Position numbers and translations under genes: made by a program
Part shown: piece after piece, positions 9,567 through 15,747 of the stretch
Numbering within the stretch: the first letter of the stretch is position 1
How the letters are laid out: every line of letters starts with the position of its first letter
Notes under the pieces: generated by a model
The model's input: only the letters and a program-made list of their open reading frames with translations
Told to the model about the DNA's origin: nothing
The model's database searches: none
Assembly: GCF_021568285.1 (NCBI RefSeq)
Contig: NZ_JAKGTQ010000001.1
Span: 744,001-808,000, forward strand
Length of the DNA: 64,000 bases
Source of the DNA: Rheinheimera sp. UJ63
GTDB taxonomy: Bacteria; Pseudomonadota; Gammaproteobacteria; Enterobacterales; Alteromonadaceae
Direction of reading: 5' to 3'

Positions 9567-11396
9567 TTAAGGCGCTATTGCACAGCGAGGCAAACTGCAT
9601 TTCAAGGCGCACAAACGAGTATCATTTACCGTGATAACACCATCATTGTTCTGATCTCTAACATCGCCAGCTAACACAAATTGGCCAATAGCCGCACGCA
9701 CTAAACCAACGTCAACAGAGTCAGTAGCTTGATTGCCATTGACATCACATGCGCTGACTAATGGGCTTATCGTTAGATCGAACAATATGGGCGAGCCTCG
9801 TTGCTCATTGCCATTCAGGCGAGCTTGCACTTGCATAAAACGCCCGCTGTTAGATAACGCGGCACCTTTTGTGGCGACTTGATAAGGCAGAGCCGTTAAA
9901 CCTGCAACACTGTCAGCACTGCGATAGGCAACTTGCACGGAAGTCTCTTCGGGTAAAAACTCATTCCAGTTAATACTGCCCCAGGCCATACCTGCACTCC
10001 CGCCGTCATATACGACAGTCCATGTACCTGTTGGTGATGTAACATTTCGCGCTACTAACCCCGTTGCATCGCTGTAGGTGTAAGGCATATTACCCACCGC
10101 AAAAACGCCAAGCGGTGCGCCAGTTGTACCACTGTATTTTTGTACTCTGCCGGCACTGGTAAACCCAATTTGCAGCACATCATTATTGGCATCCACTTGA
10201 ATACCGACCGAAAAGCTACCTCCCGCCTGCAGAGGTGCTTGCCACTGCAATGTGCCATCTGCTGCCACTTTTCTAATCGAAGTTGAACCAGCGATAATAT
10301 TCCCGCCACCATCCACCACAATACCTAAGGTACTTACTGCCATATTTGGAATAGCGCTATGCGTATTGGTTGTTGGATCGAATTGCCGATTTCCACTTCC
10401 CAAGTACACCTTGCCATTACCCAGCGCTATACCGTAATTACTCATCCCACCGAAAGAGGACACCGTATAAGGCCCAGCGTTGCTTTGCGTATTGGTGATT
10501 TTACCTAAGGTGCTACCTAAGGATGCGCTCCATAAGGTACCACTGGCATCGATTAAACAACCATAAGGTGTCCATGAACCTGCATTGGGCTGCCCATCAG
10601 TTGGCGTTGTTGACACGGGCCCAAAAATGGTGGAACCATCGGCAGCACTGACTTTGTAATAAGCGCGATCATTATATAAACCTACCCACAAATTACCGTC
10701 AGTCCCGATACACATTGCACGACCTAATGTACCCGTGGGTCGCAGTGGTGCAGCGTTACCATCCGGTACACGTTTTGCCCAAGCAATACGCTCATCCTGA
10801 ATTTCATTTTCATCAATAATGCCATTGCCGTTCAAATCCGCCATAGGTAGCATTTCGGAATCATCAATAATCCCGTCATTATTGGTATCTACTGACGTTT
10901 CCATCCTGCCATTACCATTGCGGTCAATAAAACCTTCTGCCAAAATTTTCAGGACGACACCAGCACTCATCGTTCCTTGACTAAAATGGCGATTTAAAAC
11001 ATAGGCATTTCCGTTAATATCAACTGATGTGCGTGAGGGTGCAGCACCAGAGTAAGCCGATCCTAAATGTCCAAAATGTCCAGCCTGCCCTGCCGGTCCA
11101 AACCAAGTACGGTAACGCGCCACTTCAACGTTTAACACCGTATCAAATTTCGAGACGGTGTCTTCACCCGCGTTAGCAATCCAAGCAACTGGAAAAGTTG
11201 TTCCTACCGTATTTAGCTGCAACTGGTCACCATTAGGTGCATCAAAGTTAACGCCATCTAAAGTCCCCGATGCAAAATCTGCATCCAAGGTATAGATTTT
11301 TGGCGCAGCCAAAACTGCTGAACTAAAACTGCAAGCAATAACGAGCAATAGGCTTGGATTTAATAATTGATTACCACGATTACGTTGAGTTTTCAT
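9567..11396 (-). CDS. Secreted beta-propeller protein with calcium-loop repeats and C-terminal dockerin
   Basis: A 609-residue exported protein with an N-terminal signal (hydrophobic LLLVIACSFSSAVLA). The body has repeats of the virginiamycin B lyase/NHL propeller kind (NLWVGLYND, GTLWSASLG, NNDVLQIGF). A calcium-loop-rich insert at about 160-200 carries DRNGNGR, DTNNDGIID and DLNGNGIIDENE. The last about 60 residues match a type I dockerin: two duplicated loops, DVNGNQATDSVD and DQNNDGVITVND, each followed by a helix. Dockerins bind cohesins, and a cohesin-like protein is encoded directly downstream. The ATG follows GGGAGG. Function of the propeller is unknown; it may bind a polysaccharide or protein. 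Confidence 0.72.
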   Translation of the reverse strand: MKTQRNRGNQLLNPSLLLVIACSFSSAVLAAPKIYTLDADFASGTLDGVNFDAPNGDQLQLNTVGTTFPVAWIANAGEDTVSKFDTVLNVEVARYRTWFGPAGQAGHFGHLGSAYSGAAPSRTSVDINGNAYVLNRHFSQGTMSAGVVLKILAEGFIDRNGNGRMETSVDTNNDGIIDDSEMLPMADLNGNGIIDENEIQDERIAWAKRVPDGNAAPLRPTGTLGRAMCIGTDGNLWVGLYNDRAYYKVSAADGSTIFGPVSTTPTDGQPNAGSWTPYGCLIDASGTLWSASLGSTLGKITNTQSNAGPYTVSSFGGMSNYGIALGNGKVYLGSGNRQFDPTTNTHSAIPNMAVSTLGIVVDGGGNIIAGSTSIRKVAADGTLQWQAPLQAGGSFSVGIQVDANNDVLQIGFTSAGRVQKYSGTTGAPLGVFAVGNMPYTYSDATGLVARNVTSPTGTWTVVYDGGSAGMAWGSINWNEFLPEETSVQVAYRSADSVAGLTALPYQVATKGAALSNSGRFMQVQARLNGNEQRGSPILFDLTISPLVSACDVNGNQATDSVDVGLVRAAIGQFVLAGDVRDQNNDGVITVNDTRLCALKCSLPRCAIAP

Positions 11397-11397
11397 C

Positions 11398-12474
11398 TTA
11401 AAGACCTCCCTTTGTAACCGACACCGCAGTTTGCAATTGAATTACTGCTACAGGCTGAGGCACCTGGTCCATATCATGTGATTGGTTTCTGCTAATTCGA
11501 ACTGAATGTTGCATCGTCAAATCATAAAAAAATATTTGCGTCGTGCCCGTCCGTAAGCTGCTATAAACAACTTGCTGCCCATCTGCGGTCCAGTGTGGAT
11601 TAAAGTCTTCGTGAGGGTGCTGGCTCAAGTTTTTTACAGCAGAGCCGTCTGCATTCATAACAAAAATATCCATCCTTGTTAAGCCGGGATCATCCCTGCT
11701 ACTAGCAAAAACTAGCTGCTGACTATCCGGTGACCAGCGAGGAGTTTCATAAGCAGCGGGTTTATCCGCAGTTAAATTAAGCGTTTCTCCCGTTTGTAAA
11801 TCAAATCGCATGATTGCCAAATGCCCGCGCATATCGGCAACATAAGCAATATAGCGACTATCCTTTGATATAGAGGGATGGGCTTTATTACGGTTTGATG
11901 CGTTCTGACTAATATTTCTGAGGTTACTTCCATCTTTATTTACTATCCATACGTCAGTTTTCCCCTCAGTATTGCTTCCCAAAAAAACCAGCTGCTGTCC
12001 ATCATCACTCCATACTGGTGCATCAGGTCCTTTTTCCTGATCATTATCAGCTACAACCGACATCTGCCGTTTTGGCAGATACCAAATATGCAACTGCATC
12101 CCGGCTTTGCTGTTGTCACGTGCCAAATAAGCAACATTTTTGCTATCAGCCGACCATGATGGCGCAGTTTGCCATAACGAGTTCTGATTTAAACGCCGCA
12201 AGTTATTACCATCAGCATCAATCAAATAAATCGAGGATAAACCGTTGCGTACCGAGCTAAACGCTAACGTCTTACCATCATTTGACCATGCAGGTTGAGT
12301 ATTAATTGAATCGCCTTGCGTCAGTGCATGCTCATGCTGGCCTTCACGAACATAAATGTGCGCATTGCCATCTCGTATTGAAACAAACGCCAACGGTGGC
12401 TCACTGGAAGCAAGCGACAACTGACTACTCAATAGCAAAAATGCCATGGCGCAGTTAATAAGTGAAATAGTCAT
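11398..12474 (-). CDS. Exported TolB-like beta-propeller protein
   Basis: A 358-residue exported protein with a signal sequence (MTISLINCAMAFLLLSSQLSLAS) and at least five WD40-like PD40 repeats of the TolB type, for example QPAWSNDGKTLAFSS, APSWSADSKNVAYLA, TPRWSPDSQQLVFAS and NPHWTADGQQVVYSS. It is not TolB itself: the N-terminal TolB domain and the tol gene context are absent. Second gene of the four-gene leftward operon, 3 bases after the small secreted protein gene and 1 base before the dockerin gene, so translation is probably coupled. The role is presumably protein-protein contact outside the inner membrane. Confidence 0.75.
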   Translation of the reverse strand: MTISLINCAMAFLLLSSQLSLASSEPPLAFVSIRDGNAHIYVREGQHEHALTQGDSINTQPAWSNDGKTLAFSSVRNGLSSIYLIDADGNNLRRLNQNSLWQTAPSWSADSKNVAYLARDNSKAGMQLHIWYLPKRQMSVVADNDQEKGPDAPVWSDDGQQLVFLGSNTEGKTDVWIVNKDGSNLRNISQNASNRNKAHPSISKDSRYIAYVADMRGHLAIMRFDLQTGETLNLTADKPAAYETPRWSPDSQQLVFASSRDDPGLTRMDIFVMNADGSAVKNLSQHPHEDFNPHWTADGQQVVYSSLRTGTTQIFFYDLTMQHSVRISRNQSHDMDQVPQPVAVIQLQTAVSVTKGGL

Positions 12475-12477
12475 CTG

Positions 12478-12831
12478 TCACTCTCCCGCTTTATGGACAT
12501 TGACCACTAAAGTTGCAACCACATTATTCTGACTATCAAGCACGCTAAGATGGTGCGCACCAACATAGCTTGTAATAAGCTGATACTGCAGGCTGCCATC
12601 GTTACCAGCGGTAACAACTTCATTGCTTCGCTTGTTGTTAACGACAGTTTCTAAGGTATAACTGGCTCCTGGGCTAAACAGAGTTCCATTCAGAACTACA
12701 GTATCACCAGCAATAGCCTGCGATGGCCCCGACAACGACAACGCGGTATCAGCCAAGCTTGTTGATGAACACAGTAGTAAGGTTACAAATATCGACGATT
12801 TTAAAAATGTGTTAGAAGGGATAATTTCCAT
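12478..12831 (-). CDS. Small exported Ig-like protein, function unknown
   Basis: A 117-residue protein starting the leftward exported-protein operon. Signal peptide at about 1-27 (hydrophobic core IFVTLLLCSSTSLA). The mature part (LSLSGPSQAIAGDTVVLNGTLFSPGASY) looks like one beta-sandwich domain of bacterial Ig-like style. A good ribosome binding site (AAGGAGAAG) precedes the ATG. I do not recognise a named family. Operon membership with a TolB-like, a dockerin and a cohesin/PEP-CTERM protein suggests a part in the same surface assembly. Confidence 0.65.
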   Translation of the reverse strand: MEIIPSNTFLKSSIFVTLLLCSSTSLADTALSLSGPSQAIAGDTVVLNGTLFSPGASYTLETVVNNKRSNEVVTAGNDGSLQYQLITSYVGAHHLSVLDSQNNVVATLVVNVHKAGE

Positions 12832-13329
12832 TGCTAGCTTCTCCTTTATAAATTAGGTAGAAACCCGCATCACGGCTTAATATGCAAGGTACAACAAAAT
12901 TAGTTATTGCATAGCTTAAGCCAACTTTAGTTAGGCTTGTTTTAATTGATTAATTTAAAATGAGCGTGATGATACTGCTGTGCAAGTGTAAAGAATGCTG
13001 ACACTAATACAGTCAAAACTTAATTAATTAAACGTCAAAGCTGAATCCAAACGTTATGTGCACATAAGACATAGCAAGTGTATTCTTACATTCCCGACGT
13101 AACTTTTTTGTAAACTTAGCGCGGTTATTTCTATTTCAGTCTTTGCCGCTATAAAATTTTTGCTACTCATTAAACGTCACCTCCCTAACAAACCAGCCAA
13201 TCGACTTTTTATAATTAATCAGAATTAAAAACTTCGTTTTTTATAAAAAATTATTCTGTTGATTTGCTTTACGACTTTCAAGCCATAACCTATCTTAAAA
13301 ATCACTTTTAATTAACATTAAAATGACAA
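12832..13329. other. 498-bp AT-rich divergent intergenic region
   Basis: Separates the leftward exported-protein operon from the rightward bacteriocin cluster. It is clearly more AT-rich than its surroundings, with repeated TTAATTAA-like stretches. It holds one small leftward ORF with a strong ribosome binding site (13054-13170). No sigma-54 (TGGC-N8-TTGC) element, as reported for some PEP-CTERM genes, was seen before 12831. Confidence 0.5.
13054..13170 (-). CDS. Possible 38-residue small protein, unknown
   Basis: A short ORF starting MSSKNFIAAKTEIEI and ending HLLCLMCT. What makes it stand out is a near-perfect Shine-Dalgarno, AGGGAGGTGA, with ideal spacing (9 bases from GGAGG to the ATG at 13170). 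I recognise no family. It has no double-glycine leader; the C-terminus has two cysteines. It could be a small regulator, a leader peptide for the operon that begins at 12831, or a chance ORF. Confidence 0.35.
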   Translation of the reverse strand: MSSKNFIAAKTEIEITALSLQKSYVGNVRIHLLCLMCT

Positions 13330-14580
13330 ATGAGCCAGCAGCCTTTATTTAGACAAGCCGCACTGAAACAGCAAGCGCAACGCTTAGAGGGAGAGGTGGT
13401 GATCGCCCAACCGCTGAGTAGTACTGTGCTGACAGTCAGTTTATTACTGCTGGTTAGCGGTATTGTCACTTTTTTAGCTCAGGCTGACTTTAATCGTAAA
13501 GCCACCGTCAATGGCTATTTGCAGCCAGATATGGGTATCGCCAAGGTGCATGCCGCACGTGCAGGAGTGATCAGTGAGCTTTATGTTGCAGATGGCGCTA
13601 TGGTCAGCCAAGGTCAACCGCTACTGTTAGTTAATGTACCGGACTATTTAGCCGAAGGCAGTAGCTTAGTCGGTAGCTTAAGCTTGAGCTTACAACAACA
13701 GCAACAATTACTCACCGCTCGGCGCGAACAGCTAGTACTGCACTATCAACAGCAGCAACAAGAATTGCAAAGCCGCTTGGGTTATCAGCAAGCATTATTA
13801 ACCGAGCAGCAACACCAAACCGCCCTGGTTGCCAATCGGCTGCAACTGCAACAACAACGCTTAGATAAGCTGAGTAGCTTGCAAGCAAAAGGCGCCATTA
13901 GCGAGCTGGATTGGCAAGTACAACAAGAAAACTTGCTGTTATTAAAACAACAAGTCACTGAACAGCAGTTAACGCGGCAAAGTCAGCTCGCCGCACTGTC
14001 ACAACTTGAGGGTCAGTTGCAGCGTTTGCCTACGGAGCAACAGCAGCAACTCGCTTTATTAGAGGCAGAATTTTCGCGACTGCAGCAGCAACAATTAGAG
14101 CTACAAGCGCGTAATCAATTGCTGATCACTGCCCCAGTCAGCGGCCGAGTCACCAATTTAGTCGCCGAGCTAGGTAAATATACCCACAGTCATTTACCAC
14201 TTTTAACTATCTTACCGGAGCAAGCACAGCTCCAAGCTATTTTGCTGGTGCCCACCCGAGCTTTTGGGTTTGTTAGCCCAGGCCAGCGCACTCGCTTACG
14301 CTTTGACGCCTTTCCTTATCAGCGTTTTGGTTTATATGAGGGCGAAGTGTTAACAACCGGTGAGGCGATTTTGTTACCTAATGAAGTGGAAATGCCGATT
14401 GCTATTCAAGAGCCCGTCTACCGCGTTGCGGTAGCACTGGACTCGCAAGAGATCCGCGCTTACGGCAGCAGCGTCCCGCTGCAATCGGGCATGCTGCTAA
14501 GCGCAGATATCGTGCTTGAGCAACGCAGCTTATTAAGCTGGTTGCTAGAGCCGATTTTCAGCCTGAAAGGGCGTCTTTAA
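13330..14580 (+). CDS. HlyD-family adaptor of a bacteriocin exporter
   Basis: A 416-residue periplasmic adaptor (membrane fusion protein). One membrane segment at about 31-50, a biotinyl/lipoyl half-domain (ARAGVISELYVADGAMVSQGQPLLLV), a long Gln/Leu-rich coiled coil at about 110-250, the second lipoyl half (LLITAPVSGRVTNLVAELGKY) and a C-terminal beta-barrel. It matches adaptors that work with C39 peptidase-ABC exporters to carry double-glycine peptides across both membranes. The exporter ATPase is at 15744-17837. Starts at ATG 13330 with no obvious ribosome binding site. First gene of the cluster, 32 bases before the first precursor peptide. Confidence 0.85.
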   Translation: MSQQPLFRQAALKQQAQRLEGEVVIAQPLSSTVLTVSLLLLVSGIVTFLAQADFNRKATVNGYLQPDMGIAKVHAARAGVISELYVADGAMVSQGQPLLLVNVPDYLAEGSSLVGSLSLSLQQQQQLLTARREQLVLHYQQQQQELQSRLGYQQALLTEQQHQTALVANRLQLQQQRLDKLSSLQAKGAISELDWQVQQENLLLLKQQVTEQQLTRQSQLAALSQLEGQLQRLPTEQQQQLALLEAEFSRLQQQQLELQARNQLLITAPVSGRVTNLVAELGKYTHSHLPLLTILPEQAQLQAILLVPTRAFGFVSPGQRTRLRFDAFPYQRFGLYEGEVLTTGEAILLPNEVEMPIAIQEPVYRVAVALDSQEIRAYGSSVPLQSGMLLSADIVLEQRSLLSWLLEPIFSLKGRL

Positions 14581-14612
14581 CCTTAACTGTAATCGTCTCT
14601 AGGAGAGATATT

Positions 14613-14786
14613 ATGCAAGAACTTACATTTGAGCAAGTTGAAGAAGTGAGTGGTGGTTTTGTCGCATTATACTGGATTGCTAAGGGTAGCTACATAGCTG
14701 GTAAAGCAGCTGTGAGTTATGCAACTCGGCATTATGTTACAACCGCAGTGGGTATTGGTGTAGCTGTTGAATTAGCGAGCGATTGA
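14613..14786 (+). CDS. Double-glycine leader bacteriocin precursor, peptide 1 (57 aa)
   Basis: A short gene with strong AGGAGAG 5 bases before the ATG. The leader MQELTFEQVEEVSGG has the classical spacing of hydrophobic residues (L4, F6, V9, V12) before GG (14-15), the cut site for C39 peptidases. The predicted 42-residue core starts FVALYWIAKGSYIAG and ends VAVELASD. It is hydrophobic, rich in small residues, without cysteines, and has GxxxG-like spacings (S26/G30, A29/A33, G47/A51). It overlaps no other gene and ends 2 bases before the next precursor's ATG. Likely a class II bacteriocin/microcin component; activity is an inference. Confidence 0.8.
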   Translation: MQELTFEQVEEVSGGFVALYWIAKGSYIAGKAAVSYATRHYVTTAVGIGVAVELASD

Positions 14787-14788
14787 TT

Positions 14789-14992
14789 ATGAATAATTTA
14801 TCGAAGAGTAGTGCCTCAACCAAAATGATAGAACTTCATGAAAATGAACTTACTTCAGTTTCTGGAGGCCATCCTGCTGTAATCGTTGTTGTTACAGCAT
14901 ACGGTGGTTATGAATTTGGTCGAGAAGTAGGAAAAGGTATTAAGAAAGCTTGGAGTTGGGTTAAAGATAAGCTTTCTGAAGAGGAACCATAG
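14789..14992 (+). CDS. Double-glycine leader bacteriocin precursor, peptide 2 (67 aa)
   Basis: The leader ends IELHENELTSVSGG (GG at 26-27) and fits the double-glycine consensus. The predicted 40-residue core begins HPAVIVVVTAYGG and ends in an amphipathic helix, KKAWSWVKDKLSEEEP. Glycines 40, 44 and 48 form two consecutive GxxxG motifs, the helix-helix contact pattern of two-peptide (class IIb) bacteriocins. The ATG at 14789 follows the stop of peptide 1 by 2 bases, so the two are probably co-translated. A longer TTG start at 14783 is possible but would overlap that stop. Confidence 0.8.
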   Translation: MNNLSKSSASTKMIELHENELTSVSGGHPAVIVVVTAYGGYEFGREVGKGIKKAWSWVKDKLSEEEP

Positions 14993-15006
14993 TTAATTAT
15001 TGATTA

Positions 15007-15038
15007 GGGCATCAGCGAAGTCTGTTTCACTGATGCCC
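15007..15038 (+). terminator. Intra-operon stem-loop between bacteriocin and immunity genes
   Basis: GGGCATCAG pairs perfectly with CTGATGCCC, and inside it GAA pairs with TTC. No T-run follows; the ribosome binding site of the next gene comes directly after. This suits partial termination or 3'-end protection that makes the precursor peptides more abundant than the downstream proteins. Confidence 0.6.
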
Positions 15039-15052
15039 CGTTGAGGTGAAAT

Positions 15053-15370
15053 ATGGATGAACCAAATTATTTGATTATATTCTTTGGCATTATTGTTTTT
15101 TACTTCTTTAAGTTGAAAAAATTAAAGAAGTATATGTCTGCCCCTAATGTTCTTTTATATTCAACATTAAAGTTGATAGTGCTGGTTGTTATGACTATGG
15201 CTTGTATGTTATTTGCTCACAATATCATCGATGCAAATAACAAAATAGTCTTAGGTTTTGGCGGGGTTGCATTCATAATAACACTAGTTGTAATTACGAT
15301 TTATGAAGACAAAAAAATTGGTGTTATCGATGACATAATTCAAAAAGCAAAAGACGATTTTTATAAATAA
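15053..15370 (+). CDS. Small membrane protein, candidate immunity protein
   Basis: 105 residues, about three membrane segments (LIIFFGIIVFYFF near the start, a second at about 32-55, a third at about 66-85) and a charged C-terminal tail (DDIIQKAKDDFYK). GAGGTG sits at good distance before the ATG. No family recognised. Small multi-pass proteins directly behind class II bacteriocin genes are usually the immunity proteins, and that is my inference here. The sequence is visibly AT-rich compared with the flanking core genes, a sign of acquisition. Confidence 0.6.
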   Translation: MDEPNYLIIFFGIIVFYFFKLKKLKKYMSAPNVLLYSTLKLIVLVVMTMACMLFAHNIIDANNKIVLGFGGVAFIITLVVITIYEDKKIGVIDDIIQKAKDDFYK

Positions 15371-15422
15371 CCTTAATAAAATACTTATTTTTTCTAACCA
15401 TCATAGTCAAAATTATAAAAGC

Positions 15423-15451
15423 TCATGATCTAGTATTCATAATACTTATGA
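15423..15451. promoter_or_regulatory. Nested inverted repeat before the exporter genes
   Basis: Outer TCAT (15423-15426)/ATGA (15448-15451) and inner AGTATT (15432-15437)/AATACT (15441-15446). It lies about 90 bp before the next small gene, in an AT-rich 167-base gap, and could be an operator for a second promoter driving the exporter. Confidence 0.3.
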
Positions 15452-15537
15452 TTACTAACTTACTTACACAACAACTACTGCTAGCTAAAATAGCTATACG
15501 CTGAATTTAGCCCTGTTTAAAGTTCGGGAGTAAAAAT

Positions 15538-15747
15538 ATGAAGCCTTTCTTACCTATGATCGCTTTAGTTGTTTTTTTCCTCTTATTCGGCATATTTAAT
15601 ATATTTGATCGCTGGCAAACCGGTGAGAGCATTAGAAGAATCGATTACGCTATACTCATGGTCATGCCAATTGGTATTGCCTACTGTTGCTTGATTTTTC
15701 TTATCATAAAGCTGTCCCTTCCCGCTAAATCTCAGCCTAAACAATGA
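15538..15747 (+). CDS. Small two-span membrane protein of the bacteriocin cluster
   Basis: 69 residues with two hydrophobic segments (PMIALVVFFLLFGIFNIF and AILMVMPIGIAYCCLIFLIIKL) joined by a short charged loop. A GGGAG site precedes the ATG. Its stop overlaps the start of the exporter gene by 4 bases (ATGA), so the two are translationally coupled. It may be a second immunity protein or an accessory exporter subunit; no family recognised. Confidence 0.6.
   Translation: MKPFLPMIALVVFFLLFGIFNIFDRWQTGESIRRIDYAILMVMPIGIAYCCLIFLIIKLSLPAKSQPKQ

Noticed and set aside
11398-12474. Assignment as TolB
   Set aside because: Only the propeller repeats match; no TolB N-terminal domain and no tol-pal neighbours.
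12832-13329. Sigma-54 promoter for the PEP-CTERM operon
   Set aside because: Some PEP-CTERM genes use RpoN with PrsR, but no TGGC-N8-TTGC pattern was found on the needed strand.
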